From Gigaspora rosea (Eukaryota; Glomeromycota; Glomeromycetes; Diversisporales; Gigasporaceae): DNA of 64,000 nucleotides. Location of the stretch: contig QKWP01001230.1 in the NCBI GenBank assembly GCA_003550325.1, positions 20,704 to 84,703 on the forward strand, given 5' to 3'. Position 1 is the stretch's first letter; each line of letters opens with the position of its first letter. The translations under genes and the position numbers were made by a program. Under the pieces are notes generated by a model that searched no databases, was not told where the DNA came from, and saw only the letters and a program-made list of their open reading frames with translations. Positions 1 to 10,979 of the stretch are shown here, piece after piece.

Positions 1-80
1 TTTTTTTTTTTTTTTTTTGATTACATATTTTCTCAAAAAATTACACCAAGTTTTCATTTAAATTTTTTTTTCGTGAATTA

Positions 81-1186
81 ATGAGTTTAATAAATTTAAA
101 TTTAACCCCTGACGAGAAACGTAATATTCTCTTTAATGTTAACCAACCAGTTACAATTCTATTAAGAGAGTTTGATGACAAATGGTGGCCCCTTGTAACC
201 AATATCTGGACCCAATTTAACTACAAAAACCATAACAATGGAAATTCTTGGAAAGTATATACCTGCCGGTTCACCAAGCACAACGAATCAAGTGGTCGAA
301 AAGAAGGAGTACCAATCGAAAAATGTAGGAAGACCAAGGTTCGCCCCAGTAATCAATATTCCGCCAAAATCAAGGTATATCACTTGGTTACTGAACAAGA
401 AGTACGGGTTGAACAGTATTCAAACTCGGCTGATCATGCGCATACTTTGGAAGATAGTGAAAGGCTAAAACATTCGAAAACTGTTCGTGTTTTAGTTGAG
501 CAAGAAGCCGTAAAAAACTATCCATCTCCGGCGATAACTAGCGCAATTAAAGAATATGGAAAAGAAAATTTAGGGCTTGGTGAAAGCATGAGCGAGTTAA
601 AGTGTAAAGAGGTTGCCAATATAAAAAACAAAGTTCAAGTATTTCAGAATGCTCCTCTTATCGGTAATCCACAACTGCCATTGGACGTTCAGGAGATGAT
701 TTTTTTTTAAAAAACCACGAGTATCAGGTTGAGCACTATAGAGTTTCTCACCAACATACCCAGGGTTTCGTTTTTGTCCATAAAAATCAACTAGAGAAGC
801 TTCGACGTTTTGGCTGGCTGACCCTTGTCAATTCTATACATAAGACGAACAGGTATGATTGGCACCTGTTTTCGTTGTATATTCGCGATAGTCATGACTG
901 TTGGAGTATTGGTGCGCATTTTTACGTTAGCAAGGAAGATAACGCTACTGTCGCTGAAGCGTTAAAAATAGTTAAAAGGTTAGGGTGTCGTTGGGCTCCT
1001 CAGTAGTTTCTTATTGATCAGAGCCACGTAGAGGCCAACGCAATTGAGATAGCTTTCCCGGGTCTTAAAGGAGGCGAGCAGGAGTATAGCATTCTCTTTT
1101 GCACTATTTATGTTATGCGGACCTGGATGAGTAAGGTGTACGATACAAAAACCAGAAATGAAATGGTTAGGGCAATGCACAAATAG
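81..1186 (+). pseudogene. MULE-type transposase remnant (frameshifted)
   Basis: The first 209 codons (81-710) hold a Cys/His module: a YTC and an EKC, then an HAH pair near residue 120. This is the arrangement of WRKY-GCM1/FAR1-like DNA-binding zinc fingers. The frame then breaks in a T9/A6 homopolymer at 700-714. It resumes one frame over at about 716 and runs to a TAG at 1184-1186, with one internal TAG at 1004-1006. The second part shows MULE transposase hallmarks: HKTNRYDW, FLIDQSHVEANAIEIAFPGL and a C..IYVMRTW block. The first catalytic Asp, expected just before the HKTN motif, reads Asn-Ser here. Known role of the family: cut-and-paste transposition by a DDE nuclease. The copy is inferred to be inactive. 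No TIRs were found around it. Confidence 0.72.
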
Positions 1187-1529
1187 ACAAAAATTGGTTG
1201 CGATGCGGTTATCACTTGATGATCTTATTTATATATATGCATATAGGGGTGCATGGCCATGCGGGTGCACAGAAAATATTTTCCTTTAAAGTTATATATA
1301 AACCTAATGGTAAATTTATTTATATTTAATTTTATGAACAATTATAATAAGTAAACTAATTCTATTTTAAACCAAGTTTGTAAAGCAGGTTTTTCTAATT
1401 CTAATAATAGCATGGTCCGGTGCAAAAACATTTGTACACCAAATAAAAATTAATAAAAAATTTTTTTGTATATAAACTTAATAATTTTTTTAAAAAATTT
1501 TCAATACAACCTGGTTTCAGTCAACAGAA

Positions 1530-3740
1530 AACATTACTTTGGCAAATATCCATACTCGTAAGGTAAAAGAGGCGTTTAAGACACAGGAACCAAATGGCTT
1601 AGCCCTGAAGCCGCAACGCAAGCCAATTTCAAAAAAACGAAGCAAACGAGAATGGGTAATAGTGGATAAAAATAAAGAAAACTAGCCAACCATTGGTCGA
1701 GTAATACAAAAAGGACATATTTTACAGATATTATCTGCTATGAGAGTAATGGTAAAAGCAAAAATCAGATGGAAGTGAGAAGTCCTAACAAAGTGCTCCA
1801 AAAAAAGTCAAGTAATGGAGTTAAAAGAACAAAAACAGAAAGCTAATAGATATATCACCATGGGTGAAATTTACAAAAGGAGAGCTGAATCTAGAATTGG
1901 AGCCAGATTACTTTATAGAACGAGGAGAGGGAATTGTTATTTCACCAAAGCAAGCTAGAAGTCTGTGGAGTAAAAAGGAGGAGATAAGGGTAGTAATTGA
2001 AGAACCTAGCTTAGAACTAATAGATAGGATAATAGAAGGGCAAGAAAAGAGACGGGAACTGAAGAAAGCACTGTGTAATAATTGGGAAGAAGATATTTTG
2101 TAGTTTTATACTGATGGGTCATGTAAAGTAGTAGATAATAGAAAAGTATTAGGATATGGAGTTGTACAAATAGATAGAGAGGGAAAGGTTGTAAGAGATA
2201 CCAAAGGCAGAATTCAGAACTGGGTTTCATCTACACGACCAGAGCTAATGGCAATTTTAGAAGCTCTTCTAATAGCACCGCCAAAAAGTAGGGTTATTAT
2301 TAGGTCCGATAGTAGTGCTGCAATAATTTTAGTTAAAAAGGTTATTGGTAGGCCCAGAACACAAGAGTGGATGAAAATAAATAACCCTACGATACTAGTG
2401 GCGATAAAAGTAGTAGTACAGAGCAAGAAAATAGAGATAGTGCTTAAGAAGATGAAGGCACATGCAGGTGATGAACAGAATGAAAGGGCAGATCAAATAG
2501 CAAAAGAAGGAGAAGAAGTAGGTGCCTCAACAGGAGTCAAACGGGTTATGACAGAAAATATGGTCTTCCGGCCAGTCTGGAATGGGTTAGAGATAGAATG
2601 CTCTCCAAGAGAATTTATAAAGCAGATATTAACAACGGCTGCTAGAGCAGAGTGGACATTCAATCAAGGAACTTACGATGAGATCCATCAGAAGCGAGTG
2701 AACCAAAAGAACTAGAAACCCTTTTTTGCCCTGATGAAGAAGCATAGTAAGCTACAGGGCGAGAGTAGAAAAGAAAGCGGCACATGGAGTTTTCGTATAA
2801 AGTGCATAAATAAGCTATTGCCGACTCTAATGAAACAATGAATACACAACCCAGAGTTGTATCAAGATGTTTAGTGCAGGAAATGCAAAGAAGAAAAAGA
2901 ATCTTTTGAGCACTTATCTACATGCTCACATGATATAGAGGTATGGACAAAAAAGGAAAAAGAAATCCTGGACAGTATTAAGGAAGAGTTAAGACATAAG
3001 GATGGGATAGTTTTAGGCCTAGACCGGCTAAGAGAAGTTTTTATACCCAGGGAGATGAATGAGTATAAGAATTGGCATATAGAGTAGTCAAGAGGGTTTC
3101 TGGCAGATGATATAGGATTATCTTTAGAAAAAATGAACCTTTCTAAAAACAAGGCCTGGGACGTAGCTGTGGCTTTTCTCGATAAATGGTTGACTGTCTT
3201 CCAGAGAGAAATATGGAAAGAGCGCTGTTCAATAGTTAACGAATGGGATAAAGACTGTGGAATCACTTGAGGGCAAAAAAGAAAAGGGACCAAGAAGAGA
3301 GGAAAAAAGAAAAGAAAACTGGAAGAAAAAAAGAAAAGAAGTGATAACCTGGATGAGGGGACAGGAGAAGAAGAATCGGTAGTAAAAAATAGAAGACCGA
3401 GACAGAGCTGGACAGAAATTCTAAGTACTGCGAAAAAAGAAGTATATGCATAGTTTGGACAAGGGGTCCATGTGAGCTGGAATACAAAATAGATAGCAGT
3501 TTTGACAGGCGGCAAACCCTGACTGTAGATCTAGGTGGTTCTTCTTTATTGAAAGAAAGAAATCTAGGGAGAAAAAGTTTGTTATAGCAGGTCACACTTA
3601 GGTATCTCTAAGACAACCGAGTGGGTCACACTTTAGTATTAATGCCAAAAATAGCAAACTTTGTAAGATAAAATAGTATATTTTAAAATTTACAAAAGTA
3701 AAATAAAGTTGTGGCAAGACTGCCGAATTAAAAAAAAAAA
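1530..3740 (+). mobile_element. 5'-truncated, decayed non-LTR retrotransposon (LINE) fragment
   Basis: The fragment contains an RNase H domain followed by a Cys/His zinc knuckle, then a poly-A-like tail before the NN at 3749-3750. A stretch near 1640-1700 (KRE-WVIVDKNKEN.PTIGRVI) resembles the linker of the minus-strand LINE at 10.1-10.3 kb (KKEWILGVDKKKNKPIIGRI). The two are therefore inferred to be members of one LINE family. Both ends are approximate. Confidence 0.65.
1864..3492 (+). pseudogene. LINE C-terminal polyprotein: RNase H plus zinc knuckle, with nonsense codons
   Basis: One reading frame can be followed for 1.6 kb, broken only by stops at 2101, 2713, 2839, 2872, 3085, 3268 and 3451. 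RNase H residues are all present: FYTDGS directly after the first stop, RPELMAILEA, IRSDSSAA, and HAGDEQNERADQIA. About 120 codons later comes a CRKC...FEHLSTC zinc knuckle, usual for this LINE type, then a Lys/Glu-rich tail. The known role is removal of the RNA template during target-primed reverse transcription. The absence of frameshifts, with several point nonsense changes, suggests decay by base substitution. Confidence 0.75.
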
Positions 3741-3774
3741 TTAGATTTNNAAAAAAAAAAAAAAAACTTTTTCA

Positions 3775-4890
3775 ATATTTATCAATTTAAAAAAATTTGT
3801 CAAAAATAGTATAGTTTAATTTAAAATCTATATACTGAGCTAAGTTTTCAAAATTATAAAATAAAAATAAAAAAAGTTTATTTACTGTCCTGAATAAGTT
3901 TGGCAAAATTTCTATATTAAAAATTGAGGTAAAATTCCTATGATATTAATTACAGTCAACCCTCCATAAATGCAACCTCCATAAATGCAATACCTCTCTA
4001 AATGCACATTTTTTTCTATTCTGTAAAATGTTATTAGTGCTAAATGCACGTTCTATATTCTGTAAATGCACGTTCTCTTGAATAACATTTTATATCACAC
4101 TAACCTCCCTAAATGCACATGGCCAATTAAATTTTAGTATTTAAGATAGGTTATACAGTTTTGGTAGAAGTTACACAAACTTGATGATCTAATTTTTAAA
4201 AGCTGCAATTTAATTGGCTCTCTTTAAATGCAAACCTCCCTAAATGCACGTTGTAGGCTTGTCTCTACGAGTTGCATTTATGGAGGGTTGACTAAAATCT
4301 GAGCGGAGTCAAATGAAAAGTATTTTTTTTATTAAGTTAACGATACATGTCGATTAATTGAAAGTTGTAGAGCTTATCAAGACGCATCTAACGGTAGTTA
4401 GATCATCCAAATCGGCCCAGTAGATCGTGAGAAATTATTAAAAAACAATTGGCTGACTATATAAAATCTTTATGTAAACAATGTTTACATAGAGATTTTA
4501 TATAATCAGCCAATCGTTTTTTAATAATTTCTCACGATCTACTGGGCCGATTTGGATGATCTAACCACCGTTAGATGCGTCTTGATAAGCTCTACAACTT
4601 TCAATTAATCGACATGTATCGTTAACTTAATAAAAAAACCTATTCATTTGACTCCGCTCAGATTTTAGCATATAATTAATATCATAGGAATTTTACACCA
4701 ATTTCTAATATAGAAATTCTGCCAATCTTATCCAGGACAGTAAATAAACTTTTTTTTTATTTAAAAGATATTATTTAATAGAATTTATGATTTTGTTTTT
4801 ATTTTATAATTTTGAAAACTTAGCTCAGTATATAGATTTTAAATTAAACTATACTATTTTTGACAAATTTTTTAAATTGAATTGAATAAC
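3775..4890. repeat. Large imperfect palindrome (foldback element), centre about 4478
   Basis: The arms are reverse complements. The left inner arm (4320-4478) mirrors 4479-4650 nearly base for base, around a central hairpin (TGTAAACAATGTTTACA). The mirror continues outward: 3780-3950 matches 4660-4885. A separate MITE interrupts the left arm at 3953-4294. The inner arm carries a core (4361-4440 and 4526-4602) shared with other palindromes in this window. Confidence 0.85.
3953..4294. mobile_element. MITE with TIRs CAGTCAACCCTCCATAAA, inserted in the palindrome
   Basis: The left end CAGTCAACCCTCCATAAATG is mirrored by the right end (GCATTTATGGAGGGTTGACTA). TA lies at or next to each boundary. 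The internal sequence repeats the word TAAATGCA many times (3970-4260), typical of subterminal binding sites. The uninterrupted counterpart in the right arm of the palindrome (about 4660-4690) shows the pre-insertion site. It has no coding capacity. The TIR and TA target fit a pogo/Tc1-like origin. Confidence 0.75.
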
Positions 4891-5760
4891 TTTGAAGCTT
4901 AATTTCTCTATAACTTGTAATTCAAATTTAATAAAAATTTTAAGTATATTTATTATATGCACACCAAGGCGCTTGCATAATACAAGCATGTTATACTGCA
5001 TATTTGGTCTAAAAATAGCAAATATGTAATTTTTTTTTATCCCAACTTTTTTTATTATTTTTTAAATTAAAAAAGTTTTTTATTATTAATTATAAAAGTA
5101 TAACAAGAATAAAATAATAAAAATAATATAAATAATTAATTTAAAAGCTATTTTATTAAAAAATAAAAAAATTTTATATATACTATTAATAAATTATGAA
5201 TTTTTAATTGTAGCAAAAAAATGGTTTAAATTTGGTGTACAAATGTTTTTGCACTGGACCATAAAATCATTTTTTTTTATTTAAGATGAGGCCTTGCTTA
5301 TATCTTTATTGGGTAATTTATATAAGTAATTACATATAATGTGAAAAACTTAAATTGTACAAGGACAAATACATATAAATTACATGCAAGAATAGAAGCT
5401 CAGACTGATTTATCTGCGACTTAAACCTACTAGAGTGGTCAAGACTCACCTAGATTTGGATGGTTAAAATATTGTTTGTAGATGTACTGTATTTGATCCA
5501 CATTATGGACCAAATGCTAATTTTTCGAAGGGCTTGGCCTATCAGTGGGCAATTGCTAGAGTTAGAGTATAATTGGTCGGGAAGGCCGCAAAAGCAGCTA
5601 AATGTATAAGCTCTATGCTGGTGTGACTTTTTGTGAGATGGGTATTGTTGTTGTACTTGGGTGCGTTTGTATTTAAAAGGGATTTTGTTTACCCTTTTCC
5701 ATTGGGCGAGGGAGGTACAGTATGGCTTCCATATCTGTTCATATATCTCTTCTGATAGTC

Positions 5761-6887
5761 TTAGAAGAATTTTGATAATAACTTGGGATGCTTGTTTATA
5801 AGATAGATCAAAGGGCTATATTTTTCAATTAGGGGTCTTGGAATAAGACCTTTGAGCGTGGAGTTTAGCGAGTACAGGTGTAAAAAGGATGGGTTGGGTT
5901 TGAATGCTGGGTGGGTGAGGATCAATTGTACTAGTTTGTCTAGTTGGGTGGATGGGAGTTCTAAGCTCTTGGTAGTAACCTCTTGTATAACTGAGTGGAT
6001 GATTTCATTAAGGAGAGAGGAGCTTTGGCAGCTGAGCCAGTGTAGAGGTGAATCAGGAAGATTGCAATGGAAGCAGTTGGGTGATATGAATTTTTCTGGA
6101 TATATTGTATGGAAGTGTAGGTATGTTGGGAGGGTGTTGAGAAGGAGTTTAATTTTGAATGATTTATGATAGTTAAGTTTAGGATTAGTAAAGTGGTTGG
6201 AGCTTTTTTGGTTGTTGTTAAAGTATAACCAAGTGGCGTTCCAGTCTATGTAGTGAGAGAAGTGTGTCCATTCTGTGCAACGTTTTTGTGATGACCACAT
6301 TGCAATTATGTGTGCTTTACAGATATTTCTAATGAAGCGCCTTGTTGGGCATTCGACAGAGTGTCCTTCCCACTGCACGAAGAGGTATGGGTTGTGTAAG
6401 TTCATGTGGTTAAAGAGTAGCTTGTGTTGAAGTGTGTGGTTTCTAGCTAAGCGATCTGCTAGATTGTTATAGCTGTTGTCTGTATGTGCTTGGACTTTGT
6501 GAAAGCTGAGCAGGATGTTGAATGCCTGTGTAGCATTAAGAAAAGTGTGCCAGACTGGCCAAGAGTTAAACTTGAAATATTTGGAGGAATGTTTAGAGGT
6601 GGATAGGAGCTTATTGTATTTGAAGATTATGGACTGAGAGTCTGTAAAGATATCGACAGTGGAGTTGTGTAGTACAGTGGATATAGCTGAGAGGATAGCC
6701 AAAAGCTCAGCTTTATATGATGAGAGCCAGCTGGGCACTTGTGCTGCGAACTGGTGGGTGATTTGATCATTGTGGATTTGTGCCCAGCCGATGCCCATAG
6801 AGCATTGGTTGGTACCAATTTCCACAACAGAACCATCTGTGTAGAAAGTGAAGTGCTGAGCAGCAGAATTGTTATATGCAATTCTAA
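5761..6887 (-). CDS. LINE ORF2 C-terminal part: RNase H and zinc-knuckle domain (5' partial)
   Basis: The frame is open from the N at 6888 to a stop at 5761-5763. The first ATG inside is at 6825, but FYTDGSVVEIG upstream of it belongs to the domain, so the coding region is 5' partial. The RNase H acidic residues are present: TDGS, SSYKAELLAILSA, IFTDSQS, and NLADRLAR, with VQAHTDN. A CFHCNLPDSPLHWLSC knuckle follows about 150 residues later, then about 70 residues of tail. It acts with the upstream RT (absent here) in target-primed reverse transcription. No internal stop is seen, so this is the best preserved LINE coding segment in the window. Confidence 0.8.
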
Positions 6888-7279
6888 NGAATAGAAGCTC
6901 AGACTAATTTATCTGCGACCTAAACCTACTAGAGTGGTCAAGACTTACCTAGATTTGGATGGTTAAAATATTGTTTGTAGGTGTACTGTATTTGATCCAC
7001 ATTATGGACCAAATGCTAATTTTTCGAAGGGCTTGGCCTATCGGTGGGCAATTGCTTGAGTCAGAGTGTAATTGGTCAGAAGGCCGCAAAGGCAGCTGAA
7101 TATATAAGTTCTATGCTGGTATGACTTTTTGTAGGATGAATATTGTTGTTGTATTTGGGTGCATTTGTATTTAGAAGGGATTTTGTTTATTCTTTTCCAT
7201 TGGGCGAAGGAGGTACAGTATGGCTTCCATATCTGTTCATATATCTCTTCTGATAGTCTTAGAAGAATTTTGATAATGA

Positions 7280-7823
7280 CTTGGGATGCTTGTTTATAAG
7301 ATAGATCAAAGGGCTATATTTCTTCAATTAGGGGTCTTGGGATAAGACCTTTGAGTATGGAGTTTAGCGAGTACGGGTGTAAAAAGGATGAATTAGGGTT
7401 GAATACTGGGTGAGTGAGGATCAATTGTACTAGTTTGTCTAGTTGAAGTTCTAAGCTCTTAGTAGTAACCTCTTGTATGACTGAGTGAATGATTTCATTA
7501 AGGGTAGAGGAGTTTGGCAGCTAAGCCAGTGTAAAGGTGAATCAGGAAGATTGCAATGGAAGCAGTTGGGTAACATGAATTTTTCTGGATATATTGTGTT
7601 GAAGTGTGAGTGTATTGAGAGGTTGTTAAGGAGTTTAATTTTGAATGATTTATGATAGTTAAGTTTAGGATTAGTCAAGTGGTTGGAGCTTTTTTGGTTG
7701 TTGTTAAAGTATAACCAGGTGGCATTCCAGTCTATGTAGTAAGAGAAGTGTGTCCATTCTGTGCAATGTTTTTGTGATGACCACATTGCAATTATGTGTG
7801 CTTTACAGATATTTCTAATAAAG
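7280..7823 (-). pseudogene. Second copy of the LINE RNase H-distal/zinc-knuckle region, frameshifted
   Basis: It starts abruptly at 7823 with the codons for KAHIIAMWSSQK, matching the middle of the 5761-6887 frame. It keeps CFHCNLPDSPLHWLSC, then loses the frame after the knuckle. The DNA is about 90 percent alike by eye to 5700-6350, with scattered transitions. The upstream RNase H core is missing because of 5' truncation at the target duplication. Confidence 0.7.
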
Positions 7824-7838
7824 GGACCATAAAATCAT

Positions 7839-8499
7839 TAAAATTGGTTAAAAACTTAGTAAGATATAAAATTTTAAGGATTGGGTATTAAAATTTAGTA
7901 ATAAAACTAACTTATAAATTTACGTAAATTGACCAATTAGCATCAACAATTTTGTGCAACCCAGAAAATTTTTGGCCAACCCAAAAAAACTTTATGATAT
8001 ATGCAAGTATATTTTTTTAAAATATAATAATAGTTCAAAATTTTACTATAATAGATAAATTGTTTTATTTATATTTTGTAAAATTTTAATAAAAATTAGT
8101 TGTAATTTAAAAAAGTTTTATTAGTAGCATATATCAATTTTATATAAAATTTTTAAAATACCATATAAAAACTATATAAAAATGATTTATATACCCTCTA
8201 CCCTTAATTTCAACTGCTGATTTAATTTCAACAGATGATTTAATTTCAACTATTGATTTAATTTCAACCATTGATAATTTCAACTGTTGATTTAATTTCA
8301 ATGGTTGATTTAATTTCAACTGTTGATCTAATTTTTGTATATAAATTAATTTCAACAATTAAAATTTAATTCAGCATCTTAATTTTAAAAAATTTTTAGT
8401 GAAATTATTTCAACAATTTTTACTGCCGAATGTAGAAATTACCACTATAATTTTACCGTCATCTATATCCATCTGTTTCTATCCATTTTGTTAATTTTC
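7839..8499. other. AT-rich spacer with an 18-bp minisatellite
   Basis: No gene is seen. At 8205-8345 there are about eight imperfect copies of an 18-bp unit (AATTTCAACTGTTGATTT). The unit keeps a frame on the minus strand (LKLNQQ-like repeats), but this is a by-product of the period of 18. The rest is low-complexity AT. Confidence 0.7.
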
Positions 8500-8840
8500 G
8501 TACAGGCAATTCTAAAACAATCCTTCCATTCACTCTTTTTTTTTCTGGTTACTCAATATCTCTTTATGTAGATTACTTTCTGCTTCTTCTTTGCTAGATT
8601 TCTTCGTTTTCCGATACATTTTCTTTTCTCTCTTTTTCCTTTTGTTTCTTGTGAAGATTTCTATTTTCTTTTCCCATTCCACTGTCTTCTTACATCACAC
8701 TTTCCATATCTTCATTTGAAAGCTGGATATCCATTCTTCCAACCACAGGAGTAGTATATATTTAATTGTTTTGTTATTTAGACTACAGTTTCCAACTCTC
8801 TTCAGACTTCCGTCTTTATGATTCCTCTAGAGAGTACTCT

Positions 8841-9869
8841 TCATTGATTGGTAGGAGTGTTTTCGTTAATCAAAATCTTTAGCAGATGCTGATAGTTTAT
8901 CTTTCTCTGTTTTTCACTAGGTAATGAGGACCAGATTTTCTTGGTTATTTCAGTCTTCCCAAAGTTCCAAATTTCTTCGTCTGTAGGGCAAGTGGCCAAA
9001 TAGTCTGAGGTCTCTGCTTCTGCTGTACATTTCTGGTATGTAGCACTTCGGTATAGGTAGCTTTGGTCCCAGGATCTTTTTACCAAGGTAGTACCAAGGT
9101 AGGGAGAGATCTATTGATTGCTTTCAACATAAAGACACATTTTTATTATCTTTTCTATCAAGGGCTTTAGTTTTATAAATTTTATACCAAAGACTTCTGA
9201 AAGTTTTCCAATCCTTATTCTCATCCTTTCTAGTATGTGATTCATCCTTTTGGTATCTAAAAAATGTCCATTCGGCTTTATGATATGTGTCTATTAGTTT
9301 TTTCAATGAAATGTCTTATTGGGACCTCAATTTGACTATCTTGCCAAATGGGGGTATAGAGAAACCCCTTTGTAGTTTCCGTCTTTATTACTGTTTTGTC
9401 AGATGAGGATAACACTTTTTTCGCCAAAAGATTGGCTCTCTAATTTAGTACTATTCCTGAGTACGCCTTTACTTTATGTAGGGTTAAATTCAAATTTTTA
9501 CCAGATATGTTTTTCTTAATTTTGCCTAGTAATCCACTGTTTTGATCTTATACCAGCTCCTGTGGACTTCTAATCTATCCAAACCTTTGATGCTTTGAAT
9601 TGCTGTCTAACTATCTGTGTATATGTCAACAGAACTTGAAGTGGGGATATTAGTATTGCCTCTAGGATTCCTATTGATTCTGCTCTTGTCAAGGAGAACC
9701 ACCATTCAATTCTACCTATAGTTTTCCTGACTATTTTATTTTCTTCGTCTATTTGTACTACACTATAACCTGCCTTACAACTATTCCCTCCTATATTGCC
9801 AAGTAAGCCGTCCATATAAAAGGTAAGATTTTCAAATCTCTTATTGAAGTGCAAGGCTTCCTCAAGCAC
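8841..9869 (-). pseudogene. LINE RNase H and zinc knuckle, decayed
   Basis: RNase H motifs can be followed on the minus strand: FYMDG (TDG changed to MDG), then GYSVVQID, then LTRAESIGILEAI with the catalytic Glu. IYTDS is reached only by changing frame near 9620. Further down, HKAEWTFFRYQKDE (9250-9300) and a degenerate knuckle YQKCTAEAETSDYLATC (9000-9035) match the layout of the plus-strand fragment at 1864-3492. Several stops and at least one frameshift make it a pseudogene. Confidence 0.65.
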
Positions 9870-10979
9870 ATGTCTTTTCTTTACACTGGAGACTGTTTTT
9901 TTTAAGCCAATAATTTCCAGGTTTCTAATTGTTCAACCATCATCAGGACGCTTTCTCTTTTATTTCTTTGTCAAGGTATGTTTAGATCTATCGTGTCTTT
10001 TAAATTATCTAGGTCCATTAGTAATCGCCAGCCATCTGTTTCTCTCTTGACTCAGTTATCAATATTGTTTAGCTCCTTGTGGCTTCGTAATATCATGTCC
10101 TGATTTGCTTTTCTTTAATTCTCTTTGTGATGTTTCTCTTTCCTGAGCTAGAATAGTTTTTTTTATCCTCTTCCTCCCATTCCATAATTTCAACTTGTGA
10201 ATCTGGGATTTTGTTCTGAATTCTACCTATTATGGGCTTATTTTTCTTCTTGTCAACACCCAGAATCCACTCTTTTTTCGAGCACTTGTTGAGATTCTTT
10301 TTTTTTTTCCTGTATTGTAAGACCTTTATCACTTGTGGATATTTGAAACTCCGTTCTGATTTCTCTTGATTTCTTGTTAGTTAACACTATTGTTTCTAAG
10401 GTTCAGAACTAGTTTGGGATTCTCCTTTGGTCAGATGATTTCTAATCTTCTTAATCTGCTGCCAGGTTAGTAAACAATGATTCTGGTTTGCTAAAATCTG
10501 TTCCAGGTACCAAATTTTTAATTTTTTGATACTTTGCATGTTTCTATGCCATTCATTTTTATTTAGGATTTTTTTGATCTCTTTATCTGGATTTTGTAGG
10601 TGCATGATCCTTTATTCGTTCTCATTTAACTTGCTTTTGACTGAGATTTTTAAGGTTTTTGCTATGCCTAAGGTTGCAGCGTTTAAGTTATTTAGCCATT
10701 TTTTTTTGTTTATTAAATCCTCGTTTAGTAACCAAATTGGTTCTGTGGAAAACAGGTTCAGTTGCGCCGCTTTGAGTCTTAGTCTTGTTGTCTCTCCTGC
10801 AAGTTTTGGACTGTTTAGCCTAATTATCTATTCTGTTATTGAGTGCTCACAGTGTCTCTGCTATAGTGATTTGAGACCTATATATTTGGGCGATATAAGA
10901 GATAGTTCGCTATGGTCCTCTCTGACTCTGCTTTTCATTTTACTACCTGTACTATTGGCTTTGTACTCTTTCGCACTCT

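Larger units (their letters stand above)
1413..5261. mobile_element. Tc1/mariner-type TIR pair enclosing a LINE fragment and a palindrome
   Basis: About 32 bp at the left end (starting TGGTCCGGTGCAAAAACA) recur inverted at the right end (ending GTGCACTGGACCA-type sequence, 5231-5261) with one mismatch. The right end abuts TA and the left end abuts CA, consistent with a decayed TA duplication. The sequence inside each end (GTACACCAAAT, then AT-rich) also matches loosely. No transposase is visible. The interior holds a LINE fragment (1530-3740) and a large foldback (3775-4890), so this is a nested structure. Confidence 0.6.
5271..7823 (-). mobile_element. 5'-truncated LINE with a perfect 15-bp target-site duplication
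   Basis: GGACCATAAAATCAT occurs at 5256-5270 and again at 7824-7838, bracketing the element. The poly-T at 5271-5279 marks the 3' poly-A end of a minus-strand retroposon. The insertion hit the last bases of the 1413-5261 element. A single N at 6888 separates two diverged copies of the same LINE 3' region (5389-6887 and 6889-7823). Only the first copy has the 3' tail (5271-5388) and only the second reaches the right target duplication, so the internal duplication may be an assembly join. Confidence 0.85.

Noticed and set aside
2871-3515. Minus-strand open frame of 214 codons
   Set aside because: It is the complement of the Lys/Glu-rich LINE tail on the plus strand; the Phe/Ser/Leu richness is a by-product.
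5852-6169. Plus-strand open frame of 105 codons
   Set aside because: It is antisense to the LINE RNase H/zinc-knuckle coding region, which has clear motifs; this is a shadow frame.
8140-8358. 72-codon minus-strand ORF with LKLNQQ repeats
   Set aside because: It is produced by an 18-bp minisatellite, which is always open when its period is a multiple of three.
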